Below, in pieces: positions 23,969 through 32,634 of a DNA stretch of 64,000 nt. The notes beneath the pieces are model-generated. The model worked only from the letters and a program-made list of their open reading frames with translations. It made no database searches and was not told where the DNA came from. Position 1 is the first letter of the stretch. Each line of letters starts with the position of its first letter. Origin of the DNA: Capsulimonas sp039928515. Its GTDB lineage: Bacteria; Armatimonadota; Armatimonadia; Armatimonadales; Capsulimonadaceae. Location of the stretch: the NCBI RefSeq assembly GCF_039928515.1, contig NZ_JBDSSZ010000112.1. One strand, 5' to 3'. The position numbers and the translations under genes were made by a program.

Positions 23969-24391
23969 CTATCCCCCACCCGGCCGGCTGTCGATCAGCG
24001 CCGACGCCTCGCTCACCGTCATTCCGGCCGCCATCATCGGAGTCGCGTAGCCATAGCGCGCCAGGTACATCTGCTGCTCCGTCGTCGCCAAATCCGCCGA
24101 GGTCTTACGCGGCTTTGTGAGGTAAACCGCGTGCGGCGCCGCCATCGTGATCGACGGGCGCGGAACATGCGGCGTGGCGTTCACCCGGTGCTGACACCGC
24201 CGGCAGACAGACGCGCGGTCGACAAAACTGAGCTCCGTTTTGAATGTCCCAGCGCTCGCCTTCGTCGCGCACAGCGGCTTCCCGTCCTCGTCCGCCACAT
24301 GCCAGGAGCTTCCGAGTTTGCCCCGAAAATAGCGCCGCCCAACGTCTTTATGTTCGTCCGCCAATAACAGCCTCCTGACTCTGAACGCCAT
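23969..24391 (-). CDS. Hypothetical protein with C-x2-C
   Basis: 140 residues, basic. 'LCATKASAGTFKTELSFVDRASVCRRCQHRV' has a C-x2-C after an isolated cysteine and could hold a metal. The C-terminus 'ATPMMAAGMTVSEASALIDSRPGGG' has helix-turn-helix-like or UBA-like spacing and resembles tails found in phage single-strand binding or helicase-associated proteins. Function unknown. Confidence 0.5.
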   Translation of the reverse strand: MAFRVRRLLLADEHKDVGRRYFRGKLGSSWHVADEDGKPLCATKASAGTFKTELSFVDRASVCRRCQHRVNATPHVPRPSITMAAPHAVYLTKPRKTSADLATTEQQMYLARYGYATPMMAAGMTVSEASALIDSRPGGG

Positions 24392-24523
24392 TCACGCCGG
24401 CGCTCCACCAAAAACTGCCTCCGTCGCCGCGCTCCCCATCGACAGGGGGAGCGCCCCCGCCCGGCGCGCCTCACCCCGTTTCCTGGGTTTCATACAGCAT
24501 GGTACAGAATGCGCACTGCTGTT

Positions 24524-25753
24524 TCAGGCGGTTGTCAGCGCGGTTTGCGGAAGGTCTCCGCCGAGCGCCGCCGGCATCCCGTTCCATTCGCGCCCGCCGA
24601 TCAGCCTCCCCGCCTCGTGCTTTCCAGTGCGATACATCTGCATCCCGACGTGACCGTCGATCACTTCGAACGCTCCCGTGAGCGGACCGTCAATCGAATA
24701 GAATTTGCCGTGATAGTCCACGACGCCGACGGGGACCTTGTACTCCCTACTCGCGAACTCTCGGAGGTAGCTCTCGCTGTACTGACGCAGGAGCGCGGCT
24801 GGCCATGGCTTGTAGTAGGTCTCGTACTCGCTCTCCGGCATCTCGCTGATCGGCTTCCACTCACCATTTTGTTTATGGAAGAAGGACGCGCCGGCGGCTT
24901 CGCACTGGTCGCGAATGCCAGCGAACCAGTGCGGGTGGCTGACGCGCGCGTTTGGGCCGCTTTCGCCGCCCGTGATGAACCAATCCGCATTACTGACCAC
25001 CTCATACTCGTCCGGTGTCACTCCCAGCAGCTTTCCGTTGGTGACCACGACGCTGAGTGCGCCATACGGATTACGCTGAGCGCGGTAGACTCCAGCTGGC
25101 GCGTACGCCGCGTTGAATGGGATATCGCTGCGCACACCCACTGGCAGGCGGATCCAGTCGCCGAACCCCAAATCGACCGGCCCAAGCAGCGGCTCCATGC
25201 TCACGCCGCGCACGGCTGCGGGAACAGCGAGAAGATGGAGCATGCGCAGATCGTAATATTTCTGGTTCTCCGCTGTCGTCATCGCCGCCACATTCGGCGG
25301 CCACGCGTCCGCCCAGTGCGCCGGAGCCATGCGCGTCATGTTCTCCGGCCGCTTGGTCAGAAGCAGGTACATCAGGTTCGGTGTCTGCTCCACGATCTGG
25401 AAGAAGCGGCCACGCTCGGAGTCCAGCGTCTGTCCGGTCTCTGGGTCGGCGTAGTCGTTGTCTTCGAACAGATCCGACATCGACGCCACGAAGATGTTCT
25501 TGATATAGCCCTTGGCGCGCATCGCTTTGTCCCATCGTTGAAGATGGTTCCAGTGTTTGTCGGGGAAGAACTTGCGCGGTTCATTCCGGCCCCAAGCCGT
25601 GCCGAAACGCGCCCCGAGCTCACGAGCATAACAGTGGGCGCACGCCGGACTAACCTCAACACACCCATGCCATGGGTTGAAGGTCGCGCCCTTAAGAACC
25701 GTCCCATCATGCTGATGGCGCGCCGTCCATCCGATTTCCGTGATCTCACCCAT
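24524..25753 (-). CDS. DUF5131 (phage Gp37/Gp68-type) protein
   Basis: 409 residues. 'TFNPWHGCVEVSPACAHCYARELGARFG' gives the C-x(6)-C-x2-C cluster and N-P-W-x-G-C signature of the family. 'IFVASMSDLFED', 'YLLLTKRPENM' and 'WFITGGESGPNAR' follow in the usual order. The cysteine pattern resembles iron-sulphur clusters of radical SAM enzymes, but the reaction is unknown. The C-terminal 90 residues ('KVPVGVVDYHGKFYSIDGPLTGAFEVIDGH') are an extension beyond the usual family length. Confidence 0.8.
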   Translation of the reverse strand: MGEITEIGWTARHQHDGTVLKGATFNPWHGCVEVSPACAHCYARELGARFGTAWGRNEPRKFFPDKHWNHLQRWDKAMRAKGYIKNIFVASMSDLFEDNDYADPETGQTLDSERGRFFQIVEQTPNLMYLLLTKRPENMTRMAPAHWADAWPPNVAAMTTAENQKYYDLRMLHLLAVPAAVRGVSMEPLLGPVDLGFGDWIRLPVGVRSDIPFNAAYAPAGVYRAQRNPYGALSVVVTNGKLLGVTPDEYEVVSNADWFITGGESGPNARVSHPHWFAGIRDQCEAAGASFFHKQNGEWKPISEMPESEYETYYKPWPAALLRQYSESYLREFASREYKVPVGVVDYHGKFYSIDGPLTGAFEVIDGHVGMQMYRTGKHEAGRLIGGREWNGMPAALGGDLPQTALTTA

Positions 25754-25778
25754 AAACGATTTCCTTTTCCTTAGCCGG

Positions 25779-26147
25779 CTAGCTCGCCGCCGGTGTCTTC
25801 TTCATTTGCGGATCCGCCAGTTCGCGGTACGCCCAGAGCAGCTTCTCCGCGTTGACGCAGTTCAGAACGATAATCTTTCCGTCCAGCGACTTCGGGTCAT
25901 AGTCGCTGCGAATGTAGGCGTCGACCGTGCGGGCCCAGAGACGCAGGAGCTGCCGCGTCCACGCCGCCGGCGTCACGGTTCCGGAAACGACCGCGCCTTT
26001 CGCGCCAGGCGTCTTTCCGATCGTGCAGGCCGGCTGATGCTTGAAATCGATCCATGGCCAGAGCAGCAGGTGTTCGTCGCGCGTGCGAGACAGGTAGCGC
26101 TCGGTCCAGTTGACGATTTCTTCGGAAGGTGACGATTGGCGCTTCAC
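25779..26147 (-). CDS. Hypothetical protein
   Basis: 122 residues, MKRQSSPSEEIVNWTERYLSRTRDE... Contains 'LLLWPWIDFKHQPACTIGK' and a C-terminal helical region 'NCVNAEKLLWAYRELADPQ'. Overlaps the VRR-NUC gene by 4 bases. No family recognised. Confidence 0.5.
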   Translation of the reverse strand: MKRQSSPSEEIVNWTERYLSRTRDEHLLLWPWIDFKHQPACTIGKTPGAKGAVVSGTVTPAAWTRQLLRLWARTVDAYIRSDYDPKSLDGKIIVLNCVNAEKLLWAYRELADPQMKKTPAAS

Positions 26148-26641
26148 CGCGTTTCCTCCGCATCCTCACTCCTCACCCCGAAAGTAGTATCGGCCATGAG
26201 GACGAAGGCCAGGGCTTGGCCCGACGTCTTCGCAATCACAATAGCGCTGGCCTTGTTCAAAGTTTTCTGAGCATCGCTCACCGGCGTCTTCTTGCCCTTC
26301 ATTTCCAGTCCGAGCCACGCGCCGACAGGCCAGGTGGGATTGCGGACCAGCAGATCCGGAATTCCCGGCGTCTGCCCCGTGTCGCCGGTCCAGCGGATCA
26401 TCTCGTGGCATTCCGGGCATTCCATCAGCCTGTACCGAACCGAAGTCTGCAAGATCGTATAGCCGCGCGCCGTCAGATCCGCGATCGTGTCGGACTGGAC
26501 ATCTTCCTCTCGGTGGCGCTCGGCGTCCGTGGGATCGTCCAGAAGCCGCGCATCAACTTTTGCGATGAGAGCGTCACGGACGGCCTGTGCGTTCTGCGCG
26601 CCGTACGCCATTACGTCAATGTCTTTGCGACGACCTCTCAT
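26144..26641 (-). CDS. VRR-NUC domain nuclease
   Basis: 165 residues from ATG 26641 (MRGRRKDIDVMAYGAQNAQ), overlapping the upstream stop. 'REEDVQSDTIADLTARGYTILQTSVRYR' provides the first acidic residue, 'CPECHEMIRWTGDTGQTPGIPDLLVRNP' the catalytic Asp with an inserted C-x2-C, and 'GLEMKGKKTPVSDAQK' the E-x-K. This is a PD-(D/E)XK fold of the VRR-NUC class, likely a structure-specific or Holliday-junction nuclease in phage DNA processing. Confidence 0.75.
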   Translation of the reverse strand: MRGRRKDIDVMAYGAQNAQAVRDALIAKVDARLLDDPTDAERHREEDVQSDTIADLTARGYTILQTSVRYRLMECPECHEMIRWTGDTGQTPGIPDLLVRNPTWPVGAWLGLEMKGKKTPVSDAQKTLNKASAIVIAKTSGQALAFVLMADTTFGVRSEDAEETR

Positions 26642-26976
26642 TTGCCGCCTCCGGACGTCGCCCTCGTCACAACCCGCACGATGTTCTGCTTGGCGGCTAG
26701 ATAGAAGCAGAGCGCCTCCCCGTCCGGGCACTCTACGTGCTTGATCCCCGACGGCCAGGCGGCGATGCGGTACCCCGGTTTGATCTCGAAGATGGTCGCC
26801 TCGTAGGTAAAGCCGTCGCGCGGCGTCACCTCAAGGGTTGCGATCGGGCCACCCTTCTTGTGGTAGGCGGGCCAGTTCTTGATCCAGCCTTCCACGATCT
26901 CGCCGACGGGCTTGGGCGCCGGCGGCGGCATGGGCGGCATCTCGGGAAGCGGCGCGAATAGGTCCAGCTGGCTCAT
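26638..26976 (-). CDS. Small protein with N-terminal QLDLF motif
   Basis: 112 residues starting MSQLDLFAPLPEMPPMPPP. QLDLF is an exact match to the bacterial sliding-clamp binding consensus and is followed by a proline-rich linker; the globular part includes 'GPIATLEVTPRDGFTYEATIFEIKPGYRIAAWPSG'. The N-terminus parallels the protein at 18755-19066. Flanked by nuclease and methyltransferase genes with 4-base overlaps, so co-translated. Confidence 0.55.
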   Translation of the reverse strand: MSQLDLFAPLPEMPPMPPPAPKPVGEIVEGWIKNWPAYHKKGGPIATLEVTPRDGFTYEATIFEIKPGYRIAAWPSGIKHVECPDGEALCFYLAAKQNIVRVVTRATSGGGK

Positions 26977-28136
26977 TTGTGGTCCTCCAGGTCGAACGCG
27001 ATCTGGTAGTGGCGCGGAGCTGGCCTCAAGCAGTGCGGACTGAACCAGATTCGCTCGAGGCCCGATCGTTCGCGGCCCGGCGCACCCGTTCGGTTAGCAT
27101 ATCCGCCGTGCGCCTTCCAGGGCATGCACTCCCAATCGCTCGGCATGTCGTGTTCGCCGTCGTATCCGCAGAGCGCGATGCGGAGCATCGCGCTCTGCCC
27201 ATGGGCGATCGCCCACTCTCGCACCTTGACGCTCAGATCTTCACTATCTTCGTTGTAGATGCCGGGGTCGCGCCCCGTCGAAAACGCGTAGGGTGGATCC
27301 AGGAACACACCCGTTAATCCGTTCTCCGTTGTCACGGACGGAGTGACGACGCGCGACCAATCTCCGCAGCAGACACGAACTTTCCGCAGGCGTTGCGAGA
27401 GAGCGCCGAGGTAGGCCTCCAGGTCATCACCGCGACTGGCCAGCAACCCATGCATATCGTCGGCGAGGTAAGGACGGCGGCGCTGAACCCCGCCGGGCGT
27501 AGTGAGATGTGGACGCTGCTTGATCACGCCAGCCTTGGCAGTCAGGTGTGGCTTTGATCGATTGACACCGCGTCCACCGTTCCAGAGGGATGGTTTGCGC
27601 CTCGTGACACCGCGTCCGCCCGTATCCAAGTAGGGCTTACGGTTGTAAATTCCGCGCTCTCCAGCGAGATGTGGGCGCTTGTAGTACACCCCGTCCGCAG
27701 CATCAACATCTTGCTTGAGTGGTCCTTTGCCGCTGCACCAGTCGCCGCCGATCCACAAGCAAATGCCCCACACCCACCAGCCCGCCACCTTCACATCATA
27801 GAAGTCAGGATCACGGACAGTAAGAGCAATCCGCTCCGCGCCTTGATTGACCAGCCAGAGATGCCGCGCGTGCAGATCGGCTTCGTTGACGGGATTGCGG
27901 GCGTATGATGCAACGCCGTCCGGATCCGCCTGTAGAGCGCGCCAGAGGTTGGCCAGGTAGCAGTCCTTATCGTTCACCGTCTCTGTCCGCAACTTTTCGT
28001 GCGGCCGCCCAAGTAGCACCGCGCCGGAACCGAAGAAGGGTTCGACGTAATTCGGGACATCGCCAAAGCGCGCCCATACCTCAGAGGCAACACGGCTTTT
28101 TCCACCAAACCAGGGGAACGGGGCTTTGAGTGTCAA
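26973..28136 (-). CDS. D12-class DNA adenine methyltransferase with tandem repeats
   Basis: About 387 residues from a TTG at 28136 that overlaps the upstream stop (TTGA) and has GGGGTGG upstream. Motif I is 'APFPWFGGKSRVASEVW' with 'YVEPFFGSGAVLL'; motif IV is 'GVFLDPPYAF' (D-P-P-Y), defining an N6-adenine methyltransferase of the Dam/D12 class. Between 'WCSGKGPLKQDVDAAD' and 'DDLEAYLGALSQRLRKVRVCCGDW' there are six repeats of about 13 residues with pattern G-V-x-x-x-(K/R)-P-x-L. Such an insert is unusual for this family and may contact DNA. Likely protects phage DNA or regulates gene sites. Confidence 0.8.
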   Translation of the reverse strand: MTLKAPFPWFGGKSRVASEVWARFGDVPNYVEPFFGSGAVLLGRPHEKLRTETVNDKDCYLANLWRALQADPDGVASYARNPVNEADLHARHLWLVNQGAERIALTVRDPDFYDVKVAGWWVWGICLWIGGDWCSGKGPLKQDVDAADGVYYKRPHLAGERGIYNRKPYLDTGGRGVTRRKPSLWNGGRGVNRSKPHLTAKAGVIKQRPHLTTPGGVQRRRPYLADDMHGLLASRGDDLEAYLGALSQRLRKVRVCCGDWSRVVTPSVTTENGLTGVFLDPPYAFSTGRDPGIYNEDSEDLSVKVREWAIAHGQSAMLRIALCGYDGEHDMPSDWECMPWKAHGGYANRTGAPGRERSGLERIWFSPHCLRPAPRHYQIAFDLEDHK

Positions 28137-30073
28137 ATCGCCACCCCTATCATCGTCTTGAAAATGCCCGTGCAAAGCGCCTCCGCTGTATGCACGGGCA
28201 CGGCGTTTCCGATCTGCTTCACCTTATGCTCTCGCGTTCCGGTGAAGATGTAGCTTTTAGGGAAACCTTGGCCGCCGGCGAGTTCGTGCGGCTGAAGCAT
28301 CCGGTAAAGAATGTCCAGGTATCCAACGACATCGCCTTTGTCGACCAGGTGGACGTACTCAGGCGCGACAAGGGCGAAGCGATCGCTCCCCGTGGCTGAC
28401 AGCAGAGGCTGATCCACGGAATGAGCGCCGCCGGTGCCGTTGTAATTGACGAGGAATGGCTCCGCGATCCCGAGACGATTGGACGTGTCGAGCGTGGGCA
28501 GCGGCGCACCGACAGACAGCACGCGATCATCCCCATCATTGCGGCCAGGGTGCGAGCCGTGATATTTCGTCAGGAACGGGCGGACCAGGGCCAGGTGCTC
28601 GTAATTTGAAGTCACCGCCGGAAGCGGCTTATCCACAGAAACGGCGTCACTTCCCTCGTAATATTTGATGAGGTAGGGATCGAGCTCACCGGCGACGAGC
28701 TGCGGCTCGGCGACGCCCATGATGTTTCCCGTCGTCAGCGCCCGGATCGGCTCATCCAGCGAATGGGCGCTTGCGTTATTGCGGCTCACGATCATGTATG
28801 GCTGTAGGAGCGCCAGCTCGCCGCGCTTCGCGGTTGTGACGGTGACGAGCGGCCTATCCACACTGCGACAGCGGTTTGCCGAACCCTGGTGCGTGATCGG
28901 CGCGATGTAGGGCTCAACCAGAGCGCGGAAATCCTTGGTCAGAATCGTCCCGACCGGGCCATCGATGGAAAAGGGACCGATCTGCCCGCCGGGGCCGCCG
29001 CTGGACGTCAGGAACGGCTGCAGAACAGCCACGCCAAACTGCGTCCGCGTCATGACGGTCGGGAACGGCTTATCCAGGCTGTAGCCGTCGCGACCGTTCT
29101 GCAAGACGACCAAGAACGGCTCGCAGAGCGCTCCCGCGCCGTGGCTGGTGACAGCAGGCAACGGACGGTGGATTGAATGCGTTCTCGGCTCCTGTCCTTC
29201 GCGTTCGCCGAAGTTTGGGACAAGGAAGGGAAGACCAGCAAACTTGTAGACGCCGGCATGGATCCGCGCCATCGTCGCGGCGACCAGCGGCTTCTTCCCA
29301 TAGCGAGGACGGTCGTAAATGGAAGTGCCCTTCAGATCCCAGTCAATGATGTCGCGGGCGACGCGCCACGCTTTCAGGGCCGGACGATTCGCAAGTTCCG
29401 ACGCCGGCGCATGTGTCGGCTCCGGCCAGGCGGGCGCGCCGCCGCGCCGAGCCTGAATGAACAGGCGCTTACGGCTCGTGGGATCGCCGTATTCGTAGCA
29501 AGTCAGGACTCGGTCCTCAACGGTGTATCCGAGCTCTTCCAGGTTGCGCACGAAGTTTCGGTAGTATTTGCCGGCCTCTTCCTTAATTGGCTGACCGATC
29601 TTACAAGCCTTCACGTGCTCAGCGCCTTCCACTTCGCCGCAGGTACACGGATGCAGCGGGCCCCACGTTTTGAACTCGGGAACGTTCTCAATCAAGATGT
29701 GCCGAATATAAAGCGCGTCCGCCCAGCGAAGGATATGCCAGGCGCTGGCGCGCTTCTGCGCGCTTTTTGGCTTGCCGCCCCTTGCCGAAGAGAAGTGAGT
29801 ACATTCGGGAGACGCGACGAGCAGATCCAGGATGCCGCCAGGAACGATGGCGCGCGGATCCGCCCCATCGATCGTCTCGCAGATGTGCGTCACGTCCGGA
29901 TGGTTCGCCGTGTGCGTGTCGATCGCCACTGGCCAGTGATTGATGGCGAGGAGCTGCACCGCGAAGCCAAGGGCGGCGGCCGCGCGCAGCAGCCCGGTGC
30001 TCGTTCCGCCGGCGCCGCAAAAGAGGTCCGCGCAGATGAATGGTTTCTTTGCTGGCTTCGTTCCAGGAGACAT
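28133..30073 (-). CDS. DNA cytosine-C5 methyltransferase with repeat insert
   Basis: 646 residues from ATG 30073 (MSPGTKPAKKPFICADLFCG), TGATG-coupled to the upstream gene. Motif I 'ADLFCGAGGTSTGLL', motif IV 'LLVASPECTHFSSARGGKP' with the catalytic Cys, motif VI 'ILIENVPEF', and the closing 'QGFPKSYIFTGTREHKVKQIGNAVP' are typical. Between VIII and IX are about eight repeats of roughly 40 residues with pattern S-(V/L/I)-D-x-P-(L/F)-x-x-(V/L)-T then a short helix ending P-(F/Y)-(L/I/M). Repeats of this type occur in other phage C5 enzymes, where they likely form the target-recognition region. Confidence 0.85.
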   Translation of the reverse strand: MSPGTKPAKKPFICADLFCGAGGTSTGLLRAAAALGFAVQLLAINHWPVAIDTHTANHPDVTHICETIDGADPRAIVPGGILDLLVASPECTHFSSARGGKPKSAQKRASAWHILRWADALYIRHILIENVPEFKTWGPLHPCTCGEVEGAEHVKACKIGQPIKEEAGKYYRNFVRNLEELGYTVEDRVLTCYEYGDPTSRKRLFIQARRGGAPAWPEPTHAPASELANRPALKAWRVARDIIDWDLKGTSIYDRPRYGKKPLVAATMARIHAGVYKFAGLPFLVPNFGEREGQEPRTHSIHRPLPAVTSHGAGALCEPFLVVLQNGRDGYSLDKPFPTVMTRTQFGVAVLQPFLTSSGGPGGQIGPFSIDGPVGTILTKDFRALVEPYIAPITHQGSANRCRSVDRPLVTVTTAKRGELALLQPYMIVSRNNASAHSLDEPIRALTTGNIMGVAEPQLVAGELDPYLIKYYEGSDAVSVDKPLPAVTSNYEHLALVRPFLTKYHGSHPGRNDGDDRVLSVGAPLPTLDTSNRLGIAEPFLVNYNGTGGAHSVDQPLLSATGSDRFALVAPEYVHLVDKGDVVGYLDILYRMLQPHELAGGQGFPKSYIFTGTREHKVKQIGNAVPVHTAEALCTGIFKTMIGVAI

Positions 30074-32634
30074 CAATTGTTCTCCTCGGAATGGCTCGCG
30101 CGGACCACCACAATTGAGGACAGGCGCTCAGACGGCGTGACCGTCTCCGAATGGTTTTCATTGTAGGCGTCGGTCAGCGCGCGCAGCGCTTTCTTCGCAG
30201 CCAGCGACAGGCGGTATTCGTGCAGCTCGGCGATCGCTTCGTCCGGCGTCAGCCCCATTTCGAAGAGCAGATCGTCGCTGCCCTGGCTGATCGGAACCTC
30301 CAGGGTCGGGCGCGCCGCTTGCCGCTGGAGATCCTGCACGTACTCGTGTTGCGTCGTGCGGCATTCGGGAGACGCTATGATTGGATCAAAACGACCGATC
30401 GCGGGGGCCGCGATCGGAAGTGAGTTGAGGTCTTGAACCGTTAGCACCGTGGGCGCGGCGAGCGATGCAGCGCTCGCCGGAAGTTCATCTGGCCGCGCGT
30501 CATGCTCGGCGGCGTCGGGATTGGCGTCTGCATTTGAAGCGGTCGGCACGGCGGAAGCGCCGCTGGCCGCCACTGCGCCCGGAGTGTGCTCGTCACGATT
30601 ACCATAGGTGTTCTCCTTGTCTGCATCAATCGGCGTGAAATCAGAAAGAGGCTTGGACGTGGCGACGACCGCCGGAGTCGGCGCGCTGGCGTCGGCGGCG
30701 CGCAGCGGCCCCGGCTCCGCGTACGTAACTGGGATTTCCGGTTGTGTAGCGTTGAAGTATGGGCTGTCCGCCGCGCGCTGAAGATCCGCGATATGGTCGG
30801 ACAGGACCTGGTCCAGCTTCGACACCGACCAATGCGCGGCGACGGCATCCTGTGCGAAACGGATCAGCGAGGCCTCCGTTCCCTGGAACTTGAGCAGTTT
30901 CAGGAGCTTGAAGCCGTGGGTGGCGCTGAGATGGTTTTCGCGCAGGATCTGCTGGACGGGTTCGGGAAGTTCGAGCAGCTTGATCGTCTGACTGACCGTG
31001 GTCTGCGAAATGCTATAGTCCTTTGCGATCTGATCCTGGGTCTGATCCAAATCGACCAGGAAGGCGTAGCCGCGCGCACGTTCGATCGGGCTGAGCGGTT
31101 CGCGCTCGTCATTCTCGCTGAGCGAAATGTGCGCATGCTGGACATCCGTGATGGTTTCGTCGATTTCGGCTCGGATTGTCTTTAACCCGGCCAGATGAGC
31201 TGCGCGGAAACGGCGATCTCCGGCGACGAGTTCGAATTTACCGCCTGCGGCGGGTCTGACCAGGATCGGCTGGATTTGCCCGATCTCCTGCATGCTTGTC
31301 GCCAGGGAGGCAAGGGCGGACGGATTGAACAATTCTCGCGGCTGGAAGCGATTGTCCTGGATCAAGCCCAAGGGAAGATCACGAGTGATACGGCCGGCAA
31401 CGGGCCCCGTAGCCACAGGGAGGCCGAGATCATTGATTGATGAATAAATATCGTGGGTCGCAGAGCCTTGCTCGTCACCGGTATCGATATCGTCGGCAGC
31501 ATCAACAGGCGTTGCATCCTTATGTGTGGCGGACAAGCCGTCATCAGCGGGCTTTTCCAGCACGATCACTCGCGTCTCGACCGCCGTGGAGCGATCGCTT
31601 TCCTTGAACGCGCCGTGCGGAAGGGCGGTCACGTTGTGCTCCAGATCGCGCAGCCAGCCCCGAAAGGATTCGATCTGTCGATCGCTGCGAAAGAAGACTG
31701 CGGCGCTCACAATCGCGACCAGAACGCCGCCAGGCGCAAGAAGATCGTAGGCGTGGCGCACATGCACTGTATCCGCACCGCGCTCGAATGGCGGGTTCAT
31801 GACGATTCGGTCATAGAGATGGCCGCCCCCGTCCCACTCCAGGAAGTCGTCCGCGACAAGGTTATGACCTTTCGCCAGCAGGATCTCGCGCAGAGAATGG
31901 TTGATCTCGACCACGGAAAGCGGGGCGTCCGGATGCATCTCGCGAATCATGTCCGCGATATGCCCGCTTCCCGCCTCCGGCTCCAGCGTTTTCATCCCTG
32001 TCTTGATATTGGCCATCTCCACCACGATGCGCCCGACATCGCCCGGCGTCGGGAAGTAGCCCGGGATCCTGTTGCCGATCAGGGAGCGCATCAGTTTGCG
32101 CAGCTTCAGTGCGTCCTCCGTTTCGGTCCCGGCGCCCTGCGCCGCCTCTTCCAGAATTGTCTTCGCCTGGGTGAATGCGCCGGCGTCCGTAATGCCGCAG
32201 GCGGCAAGTCGCCCCTGCTCCATTTCATGGCCTCGCCCGCCAGGGAAGTACTTGTGGGCGAGGATCGTCTCAATGACGAGCTTGGTCTTGATCCGCGAGA
32301 CGACCGCTGGGATCGTTCCCGCGTCGTGGGCGTCGGCCAGATAGCGGCAGACCGACTGCACACGCTGCATCCGGCGTGCATCGCTTTCCGCCTGCTCCGC
32401 TTCCTGGGCGCGCTTGTTCGTGTTGGCCAGCCGAGGCACAAGTTTCACATCGATGGCGGCCTGCATACCGTTCGCGAGAACGCGCAGCTTATCGGAAATG
32501 CCACCCGCTTCCCGCTCGTCAGCATCGTTCTTAAAGTCGTCTGCATCGTTTTGAGGAGCGTTCTCAGCGCTATCGCCCTCGCGCAGGGTCAGGTGTCCGA
32601 AGGTCGGAACGCGAGTATCAGTGTCCGTAAACAT
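30073..32634 (-). CDS. Methyltransferase-ParB fusion protein
   Basis: 853 residues from ATG 32634 (MFTDTDTRVPTFG), TAATG-coupled to the upstream gene, GGGAG upstream. Residues about 185-360 are an N6-type methyltransferase: motif I 'MKTLEPEAGSGHIADMI', motif IV 'RIVMNPPFERGADT'. Residues about 415-570 are a ParB/Noc-type CTPase plus helix-turn-helix: 'IQDNRFQPRELFNPSALASLATSMQEIGQIQPILVRP', 'GDRRFRAAHLAG', 'ENDEREPLSPIERARGY', 'DQIAKDYSISQTTVSQTIKLLELP'. A long A/P/D-rich tail follows. One of the 20-bp palindromes lies in the linker coding sequence. It could methylate or bind specific sites on the element. Confidence 0.8.
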   Translation of the reverse strand: MFTDTDTRVPTFGHLTLREGDSAENAPQNDADDFKNDADEREAGGISDKLRVLANGMQAAIDVKLVPRLANTNKRAQEAEQAESDARRMQRVQSVCRYLADAHDAGTIPAVVSRIKTKLVIETILAHKYFPGGRGHEMEQGRLAACGITDAGAFTQAKTILEEAAQGAGTETEDALKLRKLMRSLIGNRIPGYFPTPGDVGRIVVEMANIKTGMKTLEPEAGSGHIADMIREMHPDAPLSVVEINHSLREILLAKGHNLVADDFLEWDGGGHLYDRIVMNPPFERGADTVHVRHAYDLLAPGGVLVAIVSAAVFFRSDRQIESFRGWLRDLEHNVTALPHGAFKESDRSTAVETRVIVLEKPADDGLSATHKDATPVDAADDIDTGDEQGSATHDIYSSINDLGLPVATGPVAGRITRDLPLGLIQDNRFQPRELFNPSALASLATSMQEIGQIQPILVRPAAGGKFELVAGDRRFRAAHLAGLKTIRAEIDETITDVQHAHISLSENDEREPLSPIERARGYAFLVDLDQTQDQIAKDYSISQTTVSQTIKLLELPEPVQQILRENHLSATHGFKLLKLLKFQGTEASLIRFAQDAVAAHWSVSKLDQVLSDHIADLQRAADSPYFNATQPEIPVTYAEPGPLRAADASAPTPAVVATSKPLSDFTPIDADKENTYGNRDEHTPGAVAASGASAVPTASNADANPDAAEHDARPDELPASAASLAAPTVLTVQDLNSLPIAAPAIGRFDPIIASPECRTTQHEYVQDLQRQAARPTLEVPISQGSDDLLFEMGLTPDEAIAELHEYRLSLAAKKALRALTDAYNENHSETVTPSERLSSIVVVRASHSEENN
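31429..31448. repeat. Palindrome copy 4 (inside the MTase-ParB gene)
   Basis: ATCATTGATTGATGAATAAA, less perfect than the others. It encodes the linker between methyltransferase and ParB parts (reading IYSSINDL on the minus strand). It is the only copy inside a coding region. Confidence 0.6.

Noticed and set aside
22148..25774. Long plus-strand ORFs (333 and 421 codons) opposite the morphogenetic-like and DUF5131 genes
   Set aside because: Both lie opposite genes with clear families and 4-base-overlap operon structure.
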